From positions 248,001-312,000 of the forward strand of contig NZ_LDES01000024.1 in the NCBI RefSeq assembly GCF_001015195.1: a stretch of 64,000 nt of DNA. The letters are read 5' to 3'. A program made the position numbers and the translations under genes. The stretch is from Sphingomonas sp. Y57 (GTDB taxonomy: Bacteria; Pseudomonadota; Alphaproteobacteria; Sphingomonadales; Sphingomonadaceae). The notes under the pieces were generated by a model, which made no database searches, had not been told where the DNA came from, and worked only from the letters and a program-made list of their open reading frames with translations. Below are positions 1-9,210 of the stretch, one piece after another. The first letter of the stretch is position 1. Each line of letters opens with the position of its first letter.

Positions 1-1021
1 TCGGGGTGCGCGGCGGGAAGCTGAAGCTCTTCGACGGCTCGGGCATCGTCGCGGCGTCGACCTCTATGCCGGTCGCGACCACCGAGACGCGGATCCGGCC
101 CTCCAGCTCGTTGTTGAATGCCGAACCCCAGATGATGTTGGCATCGGGATCGACGAGCTGACGGATGTGGTTGGCGGCCTCGTCGACTTCTAGCAGGCGC
201 ATGTCGTCGCCGCCGGTGATCGACACGATCACCCCCTTGGCGCCGTTCAGGCTGACGCCGTCGAGCAGGGGGTTGGCGATCGCCTTCTCGGCTGCTTCGA
301 TCGCGCGGTTGTCGCCGGTGGCCTCGCCGGTGCCCATCATCGCCTTGCCCATCTCGCTCATCACCGAGCGGACATCGGCGAAATCGAGGTTGATGAGGCC
401 GGGCATGACCATCAGGTCGGTAATGCCGCGCACACCCTGCTGCAGCACCTGGTCGGCCATCTGGAACGCTTCCTTGAAGGTCGTGTTCGGGTTGGCGATC
501 AGGAACAGGTTCTGGTTCGGGATGACGATCAGCGTGTCGACGTGCTTCTGCAGCTCCTCGATGCCGGCATCGGCCGAGCGCATACGGCGGTTGCCCTCGA
601 AGCTGAACGGCTTGGTGACGACGCCGACGGTCAGGATTCCGCGGTCGCGCGCCGCCTTGGCGATGACCGGGGCGGCGCCGGTGCCGGTGCCGCCGCCCAT
701 GCCGGCGGCGATGAAGCACATGTGCGATCCTTCGAGCGCCTTCTCGACCTGCTCGAGGGTCTCCTCAGCGGCGGCGCGTCCTATTTCGGGACGGCTGCCC
801 GCGCCCAGGCCCTGGGTGATCTTGAGACCGAGCTGGATGCGGCGCTCCGCCGACGAGGCGTTGAGCGCCTGCGCGTCGGTATTGGCGACGATGAAGTCGA
901 CGCCCTGAACGTCCGCACCGATCATGTTGGCGACCGCGTTTCCGCCCGCCCCGCCAACGCCGATCACGCTGATCCGGGGTTTCAGCTCATCGACCTGCGG
1001 GCGCATGAACTCGATCGTCAT
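1..1021 (-). CDS. ftsZ: Cell division GTPase FtsZ (3' end off window)
   Basis: Tubulin-like GTPase that polymerises into the cytokinetic ring. About 340 codons are present and the C-terminal tail lies beyond the left edge. The tubulin signature GGGTGTG sits near residues 109-115, the N-terminal nucleotide-binding GVGGAGGNA near 21-29, and the T7 synergy loop (NLDFADVR) near 205-212. The ATG start gives [17 protein letters not shown], typical of the family. It is last in the dcw cluster and, unlike the other junctions, is separated from ftsA by 139 bp carrying three GANTC sites and a DnaA-like box. It therefore probably has its own promoter. Confidence 0.98.
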   Translation of the reverse strand, partial: MTIEFMRPQVDELKPRISVIGVGGAGGNAVANMIGADVQGVDFIVANTDAQALNASSAERRIQLGLKITQGLGAGSRPEIGRAAAEETLEQVEKALEGSHMCFIAAGMGGGTGTGAAPVIAKAARDRGILTVGVVTKPFSFEGNRRMRSADAGIEELQKHVDTLIVIPNQNLFLIANPNTTFKEAFQMADQVLQQGVRGITDLMVMPGLINLDFADVRSVMSEMGKAMMGTGEATGDNRAIEAAEKAIANPLLDGVSLNGAKGVIVSITGGDDMRLLEVDEAANHIRQLVDPDANIIWGSAFNNELEGRIRVSVVATGIEVDAATMPEPSKSFSFPPRTP

Positions 1022-1067
1022 AGATTTTCTCCCTGGCGGCCATGCCGGCCCAAGCAACACGTGGATC

Positions 1068-1096
1068 GAATCTTGCCAGACGCGATTCGCCGAATC
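1068..1096. promoter_or_regulatory. Cluster of three GANTC methylation sites before ftsZ
   Basis: GAATC at 1068-1072, GATTC at 1084-1088 and GAATC at 1092-1096, three sites within 29 bp in the ftsA-ftsZ gap. GANTC is the target of the alphaproteobacterial cell-cycle methyltransferase CcrM. In Caulobacter the ftsZ promoter is controlled by GANTC methylation with GcrA. The sites are seen; the regulation is inferred. Confidence 0.55.
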
Positions 1097-1111
1097 ACGC
1101 GAAAAGTTGTG

Positions 1112-1120
1112 CTATCCACA
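1112..1120. promoter_or_regulatory. DnaA-box-like site before ftsZ
   Basis: CTATCCACA differs at one base from the consensus DnaA box TTATCCACA and lies 91 bp upstream of the ftsZ start. In Caulobacter DnaA activates ftsZ transcription. A single near-match is weak evidence by itself, but it sits beside the GANTC cluster. Confidence 0.35.
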
Positions 1121-1160
1121 GTTTTCGAGGTTAACCGATGTGGGACGGGCGCCCACATGG

Positions 1161-2420
1161 TCAATAACCCGACTTCACCGCTGCGATGAGCCGCCCGACG
1201 AGGCCCATAGGCTGTGTCCGGTGGACGGTCTGCTCGGCCGCGAAGGGGCGCAGTTCGGCCGGGTTGGTCGCCGCCACCTGGGCGAGACCCACCAGCGTCG
1301 CGAAGCCGGGGCCGCTGTGCGCGTCGGGCAAGCCGGACAGGGTGCGCGGCCGGCCGACCCGCACGCTGCGGCCGAGGACACCCTGCGCATAATCGGCGAT
1401 GCCGCGCAGTTCGGCTCCGCCCCCGGTCAGCACCACCTGTCGCCCGACCGGCCCGACATAGCCAAGGTCGGTCAGCGCCTTGGCGACCGCATCCATCCAG
1501 TGGTCGAGCCGCTGCCGGATCACCTGGATCAGCTGGGCGCGGCTGATGCGGGGCGGTTCGGCGCCGTCGGCGACTTCCTCGGGCGATCCGATCTCCAGCA
1601 TCTCATGATTGTCGCGGGGCGAATTCTGCGCCGATCCGTGGACGCACTTCAACCGCTCCGCCTGCGCGCGGCGGATGTTGAAGGCCGATGCGATGTCGTC
1701 GGTGATGTCGGCGCATCCCATCGGGAGCGAGGCGAGGCCGACCAGCAGACCCCCGGCGAACAGCGAGACGTTGGTGACGCCGGCACCCATCTCGACCAGC
1801 GCGATGCCCATCTCGCGATCCTCCTCGGTCAGGCAGGAGGCGCCGGTCGCGATCGGCGAGGCGACGATCGAGCGGACGCCGAGATGCGCCGAGCGGACAC
1901 AGAGGGCGAGGTTGCGGACCGGCGACGGCTCGGCCGCGATAACGTGGATCTCGACGCCCAGCTTGTCGGCATGGAGGCCGAGCGGGTTCTTCACCCCGTT
2001 CAACCCGTCGAGCGTGTACAGCGTCGGCTGGGCGTGGAGGACCATGCGGCCCTCGGGATTGAGCGATCGGCGGCCCTGGTGGAGCAGGTCGTCGATGTCC
2101 TGCTGCTCGATCTGCACGCCACCCAGGTCGACCTCGACCTGCGCCACGTCGCTGACCAGCCCGCCCGCGGAAAAGCTGACCCAGACATGGTCGATGTTGG
2201 TGCGTGCGATCGTCTCGGCCTGCTCGACAGCTTCGCGGATCGCGCCCTCGGTGGCTTCCATGTCGGCGATATAGCCGCGACGCACGCCCCGGCTCTCGCG
2301 CTGGCCGGTGCCCAGCACCTCCAGCTCGCCCTGGTCGTCGGCGCGCGCGATCAGCGCCGAAATCTTCGACGATCCGATGTCGATCGCGGTAATCAGCCCG
2401 TCATTGCGCGCCTGCGACAT
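1161..2420 (-). CDS. ftsA: Cell division protein FtsA
   Basis: Actin-fold ATPase that anchors FtsZ to the inner membrane and recruits later divisome proteins. The N-terminal phosphate-binding motif AIDIGSSK, the SHS2-type 1C region and the second phosphate motif near VEMGAGVTN are visible. The C-terminal segment GLVGRLIAAVKSGY is an amphipathic membrane-targeting helix. I chose the ATG at 2420 (MSQARNDG) because it has an AAGGGG Shine-Dalgarno 6 nt upstream and matches where the family begins. An in-frame ATG at 2447 (GAGG 5 nt upstream) would add 9 residues and sit 7 nt after ftsQ. Confidence 0.96.
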   Translation of the reverse strand: MSQARNDGLITAIDIGSSKISALIARADDQGELEVLGTGQRESRGVRRGYIADMEATEGAIREAVEQAETIARTNIDHVWVSFSAGGLVSDVAQVEVDLGGVQIEQQDIDDLLHQGRRSLNPEGRMVLHAQPTLYTLDGLNGVKNPLGLHADKLGVEIHVIAAEPSPVRNLALCVRSAHLGVRSIVASPIATGASCLTEEDREMGIALVEMGAGVTNVSLFAGGLLVGLASLPMGCADITDDIASAFNIRRAQAERLKCVHGSAQNSPRDNHEMLEIGSPEEVADGAEPPRISRAQLIQVIRQRLDHWMDAVAKALTDLGYVGPVGRQVVLTGGGAELRGIADYAQGVLGRSVRVGRPRTLSGLPDAHSGPGFATLVGLAQVAATNPAELRPFAAEQTVHRTQPMGLVGRLIAAVKSGY

Positions 2421-2454
2421 CGCTATCCCCTTTCCCAAAATCGCCATGTCTGCC

Positions 2455-3369
2455 TCACGTCACCGACTTCGCGCTGAGCGGCGGGGCCGGAGCTTCGATC
2501 CGGCTGCCCGGCTCGCGCGACATGCGCGCCACCATCCGGCTCGGATCGCGAAGGTCGATCGACACCAGGCCCTTGCCCAGCATCCCCGCGCGTCGGTCCT
2601 CCTGTGCGAAGAAGGCCAGCGCCTTGGCGGCCTCCTGATCCCCTTCGGGGAGCATCACTTTCTCACCCGACTGGAAGATGATGTCCCACCGGCGGTCCCC
2701 CTGCCAGCTCGCCGCCGTGATCAGCGGCCTGAGCGAGGGTGCGGCCGCCATCAACTGCGCCAGCTGGGTCGCGCGGCGATTGGCGCCGGGGCCGACGACA
2801 ACCGGCAGGTCGGGCATCGCCCGGTCGTCGACCGGGCCGATCACCACGCCGTCCTTGTCGATCAGGGCCAGCCGGTGCTGATATTGCCAGATGGCGGCGG
2901 GTACCCGCTCGACGATGTCGACGACGAGCGTGTCGGGCAGCCGGCGCGAAACCCGCGCGTCGGCGATCCAGCCCATCTTCATCAGCTCGGCGCGCGTTCC
3001 TTCCAGATCGACGAGCGGCATCGGCCGGGCCTGCTGGCGCATCGCGATGTCGTAGACATAGCCGCTGTCGACCTGGCGACGATTGAGGATCTCGACGTTG
3101 CGGACCTTGAAGCCCGCGTCGCCGATCCCCTCCGCGATCGTCAGGCCGATCATCTGGGGAAGGCCCATTGCCACCAGCCCGGCCACGATCCCCCCGCCGA
3201 TGGCGATGCCGAGGGTCCAGTTGCCTGCGGTGCGCAGCGTATCGCGCGAGACAGGAAGCTGTTCGATCGCGCGGGCGACGATCGACGGCTTGCGCCGGGC
3301 AGGCGCACGCTTCGCCGGGGCGGCGGCGCGGGGCCTCCGGTCGGCAGGACGTGCGCGTGCAGCCTTCAT
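2455..3369 (-). CDS. ftsQ: Cell division protein FtsQ
   Basis: Bitopic divisome protein that links FtsK/W/I to the early ring. It has a strongly basic, Arg/Ala/Pro-rich cytoplasmic tail (residues 1-45), one membrane helix near 51-75, a POTRA domain near 82-155 (VRNVEILNRRQVDSG), then the FtsQ beta domain. It is 304 aa, normal for alphaproteobacteria. The ATG at 3369 overlaps the ddl stop as ATGA. The open frame continues upstream inside ddl without family similarity, so this start is preferred. Confidence 0.95.
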   Translation of the reverse strand: MKAARARPADRRPRAAAPAKRAPARRKPSIVARAIEQLPVSRDTLRTAGNWTLGIAIGGGIVAGLVAMGLPQMIGLTIAEGIGDAGFKVRNVEILNRRQVDSGYVYDIAMRQQARPMPLVDLEGTRAELMKMGWIADARVSRRLPDTLVVDIVERVPAAIWQYQHRLALIDKDGVVIGPVDDRAMPDLPVVVGPGANRRATQLAQLMAAAPSLRPLITAASWQGDRRWDIIFQSGEKVMLPEGDQEAAKALAFFAQEDRRAGMLGKGLVSIDLRDPSRMVARMSREPGSRIEAPAPPLSAKSVT

Positions 3370-4307
3370 TGCGCCGCCTTTCCGGCGATCGCCTCGTCGA
3401 CGATCGCCTGGACGAGATCGGCATAGGTCAGCCCCACATGCCGCGCCTGTTCGGGCACCAGGCTCAGCGGCGTCATGCCCGGCTGAGTGTTGACCTCGAG
3501 CAGGTAGAGCCCGGCCTCGCCCCGCTCGTCGTCCCAGCGGAAGTCGGAGCGTGACGTGCCTTTGCAACCGAGCAGCCGGTGCGCGTCGAGCGCCATGCGC
3601 ATCGCTGCCTCGGCGATGTCGGCGGGGATATCCGCCGGACAGATATGGGTCGTCAGGCCATCCGTATATTTGGCCTCATAATCATAGAAGCCGCTGCTGG
3701 GGACCAGCTCGGTCACGCCAAGGGCGCGATCGCCGAGCACCGCGACGGTCAGCTCGCGCCCCCGGATGAAGGGCTCTGCCAGCAGGGTCGCGAAGGTCTG
3801 CCACGGGCCATGGGAACCACGATGAATCGGCACGCCGTGATTGTCACGCTCTTTTATGATCGCGACGCCGACGGACGATCCCTCGTTGACCGGCTTGAGC
3901 ACATAGGGCCGCGGCATGGGATCGCCGGCATACAGGCTTTCGCTTTCGACGATGCGGCCCTCCGGCATGCGAATGCCGTGCGGGACCAGCTGCTGCTTGG
4001 TCAGTTCCTTGTCGATCGCGATGACCGAGGTGGTCAGTCCCGAATGGGTGTAGGTCAGGCCCATCAGGTCCATCATGCCCTGGACGGTGCCGTCCTCGCC
4101 CGGCGTGCCGTGCAGCGCATTGAACACCACGTCGGGCTTCGCCTCGGCCAGGCGCAGCGCGACGTCGCGGTCCATGTCGATCCGCGTAACGCGGTGGCCC
4201 AGGCTCTCAAGCGCGTCGGCGACGCCGTTGCCCGAGGTCAGCGATACCACGCGCTCGGATGACCAGCCGCCCATCAGCACCGCGATATGGAGGGGGGAAT
4301 GGGTCAT
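3366..4307 (-). CDS. ddl: D-alanine--D-alanine ligase
   Basis: Cytoplasmic ATP-grasp enzyme joining two D-Ala for addition to UDP-MurNAc-tripeptide by MurF. It is 313 aa. Visible motifs are the N-terminal LMGGWSSERVVSL, the ATP-grasp region around YVLKPVNEGSSVGV, and the metal-binding LLEVNTQPGMTPLSLVP near the C terminus. The ATG at 4307 overlaps the murB stop as ATGA. Ten more in-frame residues upstream lack family similarity. Confidence 0.97.
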   Translation of the reverse strand: MTHSPLHIAVLMGGWSSERVVSLTSGNGVADALESLGHRVTRIDMDRDVALRLAEAKPDVVFNALHGTPGEDGTVQGMMDLMGLTYTHSGLTTSVIAIDKELTKQQLVPHGIRMPEGRIVESESLYAGDPMPRPYVLKPVNEGSSVGVAIIKERDNHGVPIHRGSHGPWQTFATLLAEPFIRGRELTVAVLGDRALGVTELVPSSGFYDYEAKYTDGLTTHICPADIPADIAEAAMRMALDAHRLLGCKGTSRSDFRWDDERGEAGLYLLEVNTQPGMTPLSLVPEQARHVGLTYADLVQAIVDEAIAGKAAQ

Positions 4308-5224
4308 GGATTCACCCCCACGCGCTGAATTTCCCATTCCAGGGTCACGCCCGAATTCGCCTTCACTCGCTCACGCACCTCTTCACCCAATCCCTCGATG
4401 TCGGCCGAACTGGCCGATCCAAGGTTGAGCAGGAAATTGCAATGCTTCTCGCTGACCTGCGCATCGCCCCGGGTCAGACCGCGACAGCCGGCGGCGTCGA
4501 CGAGCTGCCATGCCTTGTGGCCCTGGGGGTTCTTGAAGGTTGACCCGCCGGTACGGCTGCGCAGCGGCTGGCTCGCCTCGCGCTCGGCGGCAATGCGGTC
4601 CATCTCCGCCTGCACGACCGCCGGTTCCTCGGCATGGCCCCGGAAGGTCGCGGACACGACTATCGCGCCGTCGGGCAATGCGCTGTGCCGGTAGCTGTAG
4701 CCCAGTTCGGCCAGGCCGAGGACCCGGCGCTCGCCCGATCGCAGCACGACCTCGGCCTCGATCAGCACGTCCTTGACCTCGCGGCCATAGGCGCCGCCAT
4801 TCATCCGGACGAAGCCGCCGACCGTGCCGGGGATGGAGCGCAAGAACTCGACTCCGCCGATCCCGGCGTCGCGCGCCGTCGAGGAAACCAGGATTCCGCT
4901 CGCGCCGCCGCCGCACCGCAGCGTCGTCGCATCGAGCCGTTCGACCCGCGCGAACGGCTTGCCGAGACGGACCACGACGCCGGGAACCCCGCCGTCGCGG
5001 ACGATCAGGTTGGAACCCAGACCCAGCCCCATCACCGGTACCGCCGGGTCGAGCGCGGTCAGGAAATCGCTCAGATCGTCGATGTCGGCAGGCTCGAACA
5101 GCCATTCGGCCGCGCCCCCGCTCTTGAACCAGACCAGCGGCGCCAGCGGCGCACCCGCCGTCAGCCGGCCGCGCACGGGCGGCACGGACGACGGACGGGA
5201 TGCGCTGCCGGCGGCGGGGCTCAC
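4304..5224 (-). CDS. murB: UDP-N-acetylenolpyruvoylglucosamine reductase MurB
   Basis: FAD/NADPH enzyme that reduces the enolpyruvyl group to give UDP-MurNAc. It has the FAD-binding motif GLGSNLIVRDGG, the GGAYGREVKD segment, and the catalytic Ser region in RTGGSTFKNPQG. I assign a GTG start at 5224 because it overlaps the stop of the preceding small gene as GTGA, like its neighbours, and gives a normal 306 aa. An ATG at 5263 would overlap that gene by 43 bp. Confidence 0.95.
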   Translation of the reverse strand: MSPAAGSASRPSSVPPVRGRLTAGAPLAPLVWFKSGGAAEWLFEPADIDDLSDFLTALDPAVPVMGLGLGSNLIVRDGGVPGVVVRLGKPFARVERLDATTLRCGGGASGILVSSTARDAGIGGVEFLRSIPGTVGGFVRMNGGAYGREVKDVLIEAEVVLRSGERRVLGLAELGYSYRHSALPDGAIVVSATFRGHAEEPAVVQAEMDRIAAEREASQPLRSRTGGSTFKNPQGHKAWQLVDAAGCRGLTRGDAQVSEKHCNFLLNLGSASSADIEGLGEEVRERVKANSGVTLEWEIQRVGVNP

Positions 5225-5421
5225 TTCTTGTCGAGGCCCCACATCGCCATCCAGCGTTCCCACGCCTGGACCTGCATGTCGGCAAGTTCCTTGGCGGCCT
5301 TCGCCGCATTGTCGAACTGCTCACCGCTGCCCATTGCCCTGAACGCGGCGTCAACCGCGGTCTTGTGCATGTGCATCGCCTGGTCCTGGAGCATCTTCCA
5401 GGGTCCGAAGAAATCGGTCAT
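5221..5421 (-). CDS. Small 66-aa protein of the dcw cluster
   Basis: Unrecognised small protein translated between MurC and MurB, coupled to both: ATGA overlap with the murC stop and GTGA overlap with the murB start. It begins [14 protein letters not shown] and ends [13 protein letters not shown]. It is helical, rich in Met, Ala, Gln and Trp, with no signal peptide or membrane segment. The alternating Ala/Met/Gln pattern ([27 protein letters not shown]) resembles phasin-like amphipathic helices, but I cannot assign a family. The exact overlaps and normal codon use argue that it is real. Confidence 0.8.
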   Translation of the reverse strand: MTDFFGPWKMLQDQAMHMHKTAVDAAFRAMGSGEQFDNAAKAAKELADMQVQAWERWMAMWGLDKK

Positions 5422-6839
5422 CGTGCCGTCTCCTTGGCTATCGCCTCCGAAAGCCCCGCCGCCCACTTGGTGATATCACCGGCGCCCAGGCAGATCACCA
5501 TGTCGTCGGGCGCGATCGTCGCGGCCAGCGTCGCAGCGAGCGCTTCCGGCCCGGCGATGACCTGCGCCGACCTGTGGCCGCGCTGCTTGAGCCCGGCGAC
5601 CAGCGCCGCGGCGTCGACGCCGTCGATCGGAGCCTCTCCGGCGGGATAGACCGGGGCGACATAGACGGTATCGGCATCGTTGAACGCGGTCTGGAACTCG
5701 GTCATCAGGTCGCGCAGCCGGGTATAGCGATGCGGCTGGACGACGGCGATCACCTTTGCCCGGGCCCCTTCGCGCGCGGCGGCCAGCACCGCACGGATCT
5801 CGACCGGATGGTGGCCATAATCGTCGATCACGGTGGCGACGCCGCCGTCGACCGGAACCTCGCCGACCTTGGTGAAGCGCCGCTTCACGCCGCCGAATTT
5901 GGCGAAGCCGTTGGCGATGATCTCGTCGGAGATGTTCATCTCCAGCGCGACGCCGATCGCGGCCAGCGCGTTCTGGACGTTGTGGCGGCCGGGCATCGGC
6001 AGGGTGACGCCTTCGATCCGGCGAGTGTCGCCGTCGCGGTTGCGGACGACCACGTCGAAGCGGTTGCCGCCCGGGATCGGGGTGACATTGTCGCCGCGCA
6101 CGTCGGCCTGGGCGGAGAAGCCGTAGGTCACGACCTTGCGGTCGCGGACGCGCGGGATGATCGCCTGCACCTCGGGATGGTCGATGCAGAGCAGCGCCGC
6201 GCCGTAGAAGGGGACGTTCTCGACGAACTCGACGAAGCAGTCCTTGACCTTGTCGAACGAGCCGTAGTGATCGAGATGCTCGGGATCGATGTTGGTGACG
6301 ACCGCGATCGTGCCGTCGAGGCGCAGGAAGCTGCCGTCGCTCTCGTCGGCCTCGACCACCATCCAGTCGGATGCGCCGAGCCGGGCGTTGGAGCCGTAGC
6401 TGTTGATGATGCCGCCGTTGATCACGGTCGGATCGACCCCGCCCGCGTCGAGCAGCGCCGCGACCATCGACGTCGTCGTCGTCTTGCCATGGGTTCCGGC
6501 GATCGCGACGGTCGACTTGAGGCGCATCAGCTCTGCCAGCATCTCGGCCCGGCGGACGACGGGAATGCGCTTCTCCAGTGCCAGCTCGACCTCGGGATTG
6601 CCGCGCTTGATGGCAGTGGATGTGACGACAACGGCGGCATCGCCCAGATTTTCGGCCTTGTGGCCGATCATCACCGCGATGCCGCGCTTGCGCAGGCCTT
6701 CGACGACATAGCTCTCGGCGACGTCGCTGCCCTGCACCTTGTAGCCCAGATTGTGCATCACCTCGGCGATGCCGGACATGCCGATGCCGCCGATGCCGAT
6801 GAAATGGATGGTGCCGATGTCGGTTGCGACACCCTTCAT
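5418..6839 (-). CDS. murC: UDP-N-acetylmuramate--L-alanine ligase MurC
   Basis: ATP-dependent Mur ligase that adds L-Ala to UDP-MurNAc, the first stem-peptide step. It has the N-terminal Rossmann motif [13 protein letters not shown], the P-loop [13 protein letters not shown], the DESDGSFL motif and the C-terminal [11 protein letters not shown]. It is 473 aa, the family norm. The ATG at 6839 overlaps the murG stop (ATGA). Confidence 0.98.
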   Translation of the reverse strand: MKGVATDIGTIHFIGIGGIGMSGIAEVMHNLGYKVQGSDVAESYVVEGLRKRGIAVMIGHKAENLGDAAVVVTSTAIKRGNPEVELALEKRIPVVRRAEMLAELMRLKSTVAIAGTHGKTTTTSMVAALLDAGGVDPTVINGGIINSYGSNARLGASDWMVVEADESDGSFLRLDGTIAVVTNIDPEHLDHYGSFDKVKDCFVEFVENVPFYGAALLCIDHPEVQAIIPRVRDRKVVTYGFSAQADVRGDNVTPIPGGNRFDVVVRNRDGDTRRIEGVTLPMPGRHNVQNALAAIGVALEMNISDEIIANGFAKFGGVKRRFTKVGEVPVDGGVATVIDDYGHHPVEIRAVLAAAREGARAKVIAVVQPHRYTRLRDLMTEFQTAFNDADTVYVAPVYPAGEAPIDGVDAAALVAGLKQRGHRSAQVIAGPEALAATLAATIAPDDMVICLGAGDITKWAAGLSEAIAKETAR

Positions 6840-7996
6840 GCGAATGCGCCTTTCAAGGGACGGAGTTCCAGTTTTTCGACGGGGATGGGTTCGACGATCG
6901 GATCGGGGCCGATTCGCTCGACGAGGTCGGCCAGGTCGGCGGCGGCGTCGGGACGGCCGACGCTGCGCGCGCGCTTGGCCGCGTTGATCAGCGCCTGCGG
7001 ATCGAGCGCCAGCTTCTGCATCTGCTTGGCGAGTTCCTGCGGAGTGAAATTCTCCTGCCGGATCGCACGCGCGCCGCCCACCTGCGCCAGTTCGCGCGCA
7101 TTGGCGGTCTGGTGATCGTCGGCGGCCGAGGGCAGCGGGATGAGGATGGCGGGGCGGCCCGCGACGCTGATGTCGGCGATCGTCGAGGCGCCGGCGCGTG
7201 CGATCACCAGATGCGCCCAGGCCAGCCGCTCGGGCAGGTCCGTGAAATAGGTGCCGAGGTCGGCGGGGATGCCGAGCACCTTATATTTGCTGCGGACCGT
7301 CTCGATATCCTCCGGCCGGCACTGCTGGGTGACCTGCAGCCGGCGGCGGAAACCCTGCGGCAGCAGGGCGAGGCCGTCGGGCACCACCTCGGACAGGATC
7401 GAGGCCCCCTGGCTGCCGCCGGTCACCAGCACGCGGAAGATGCTGTCGGGGCCGAGCTCCGGAAACGGTTGGTCTCGGATGTCGCGGACGATGTCGCGCA
7501 CCGGATTGCCGACCAGGATGGTCTTGTCATCGAACTTGGGCTTGAGCCGCTCGACCACCGGATAGGCGGTGGCGATGGCATCGACGCGCCCCGCGACCAG
7601 CCGGTTGACCCGGCCGAGCACCGCGTTCTGCTCATGGATCACGGTCGGGACACGCCGCTTGAAGGCCGCACGGAGCGCCGGGAGCGCCGGATAGCCGCCG
7701 AAGCCGATCACCGCCGAAGGATCGAAGGTCGAATAGAGCTGCTGCGCCATCGCGGTTCCGGCGCGGATGTCGCGGAATGCCTTGATCCATTCGCGCGGGC
7801 CGCTGCCCAGCCGGCCGGCCGGGATGACGTGGGTCTGGACGCCGTCGAACAGGCCGGGGATGCGTGCGCCCCGTTCGTCGGTGACAAGCGCGACGCGGTG
7901 GCCGCGCCGCATCAGCTCGGCCGCCAAAGCATGTGCGGGGACCATATGGCCCCCGGTACCACCCGCAGCGAGGACGAAATGCCGCGTCACCCTCAT
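6836..7996 (-). CDS. murG: MurG glycosyltransferase (lipid II synthesis)
   Basis: GT28-family enzyme on the inner face of the cytoplasmic membrane that transfers GlcNAc to lipid I. The N-terminal [10 protein letters not shown] loop, the [12 protein letters not shown] motif and the C-terminal donor-site segment ([17 protein letters not shown]) are present. I chose the ATG at 7996 since it overlaps the ftsW stop as ATGA, giving 386 aa. The ATG at 8008 is four codons further upstream. Confidence 0.97.
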   Translation of the reverse strand: MRVTRHFVLAAGGTGGHMVPAHALAAELMRRGHRVALVTDERGARIPGLFDGVQTHVIPAGRLGSGPREWIKAFRDIRAGTAMAQQLYSTFDPSAVIGFGGYPALPALRAAFKRRVPTVIHEQNAVLGRVNRLVAGRVDAIATAYPVVERLKPKFDDKTILVGNPVRDIVRDIRDQPFPELGPDSIFRVLVTGGSQGASILSEVVPDGLALLPQGFRRRLQVTQQCRPEDIETVRSKYKVLGIPADLGTYFTDLPERLAWAHLVIARAGASTIADISVAGRPAILIPLPSAADDHQTANARELAQVGGARAIRQENFTPQELAKQMQKLALDPQALINAAKRARSVGRPDAAADLADLVERIGPDPIVEPIPVEKLELRPLKGAFA

Positions 7997-9210
7997 CTGC
8001 CGTTCCACCGCACCGTGTAGGTCGCTTCCTTCAGATGGGGGTTCTCGCGGGTGAAGGCCAGCAGCAGGCCCATGCCGATCGACAGCGCGATCATCGACGA
8101 GCCGCCATAGCTGATGAAGGGCAGGGTCATGCCCTTCGACGGCGCCAGGCCGACATTGACCATCATGTTGATCAGCGCCTGCAGGCCGAATTGCGAGACG
8201 AGGCCGGCCGAGGCGAGAAGCAGGAAATCATCCTCCTCGCGCAGCAGGCGAAGGCTGACGCGCGCGACGATGGCCAGATAGAGGCACGCGATGGCGATAC
8301 AGGCGATCAGGCCGAATTCCTCGCCGATCACCGAGAAGATGTAATCGGTATGGGGCTCGGGCAGGGTGAACTTCTCGGTCCCTGCGCCTGGGCCGGTGCC
8401 GAGCAGCCCGCCATTGGTCAGCGTCGCATGGGCGCGATCCACCTGATAGGTGTCGCCCTGCTTGAACAGGAATTTGTTGATGCGCTCGGTCGCGACCGAA
8501 TAGAAGAGATAGGCGGAGACGATCGCCGCAAGGCCGCCGGCGCCGAGCATTCCGAGCAGCTTCAGCGAAGCGCCCGACAGCATCAGCAGCACGATCCAGA
8601 CCGATGCGAAGATCACCGTCTGGCCGAAGTCGGGCTGCTTCATCAGCAGCGCGGCGATCAGCGTCATCGGCACTACCGAGATCAGCGCGAAGGGAAGGTC
8701 CGGGTTGCGCGCCCTCAGCGAGAAGAGCCAGGCCATTCCGACCGCGAACATCGGTTTCAGGAACTCGGACGGCTGGAGCTTGGCCGGCCCGATCGATATC
8801 CAGCGGGTAGCGCCGTTGGCGGTGCTGCCGACGATCGGCACCAGCGCGAGCAGCGCGAGAAAGACCAGGCCGCCGATCAGTGCCATGCGCCGTGCGATCT
8901 GCACGGGCAGCGCAGAGACAGCGATCATGATCGGCACGGCGATCACCGTCCATCCGAGCTGCATCCAGAAATAATGGCGCGCCGCGACGGTGACCCCGCC
9001 ACCCGAATAACGGACGCCCGCCGCGGGTGATGCGGCCGCGACGGCGATCAGGCCGACGCCGATCAATATGGTGACCAGCAGCAGCAGGACCCGGTCGATC
9101 TCCCAGAACCAGCGCGCGATCGGCGTGCGCTTGCCGCGTCCGAAACGCGAGCGCTTGAAAGGGGATTGCGGGGTCGGCACCGAGGATTCGAAGGACACTG
9201 CGACGTTCAT
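7993..9210 (-). CDS. ftsW: Septal peptidoglycan glycosyltransferase FtsW
   Basis: SEDS-family polytopic membrane protein that polymerises lipid II together with PBP3 (FtsI). It is 405 aa with about ten hydrophobic segments. The SEDS hallmarks KLQPSEFLK, MKQPDFG, the extracellular loop with GTGPGAGTEKFTLPEPHTDYIF and the C-terminal PFISYGGSSM are all visible. A 45-residue basic cytoplasmic extension precedes the first helix. It overlaps murD (ATGA at 9207-9210). Confidence 0.97.
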   Translation of the reverse strand: MNVAVSFESSVPTPQSPFKRSRFGRGKRTPIARWFWEIDRVLLLLVTILIGVGLIAVAAASPAAGVRYSGGGVTVAARHYFWMQLGWTVIAVPIMIAVSALPVQIARRMALIGGLVFLALLALVPIVGSTANGATRWISIGPAKLQPSEFLKPMFAVGMAWLFSLRARNPDLPFALISVVPMTLIAALLMKQPDFGQTVIFASVWIVLLMLSGASLKLLGMLGAGGLAAIVSAYLFYSVATERINKFLFKQGDTYQVDRAHATLTNGGLLGTGPGAGTEKFTLPEPHTDYIFSVIGEEFGLIACIAIACLYLAIVARVSLRLLREEDDFLLLASAGLVSQFGLQALINMMVNVGLAPSKGMTLPFISYGGSSMIALSIGMGLLLAFTRENPHLKEATYTVRWNGR

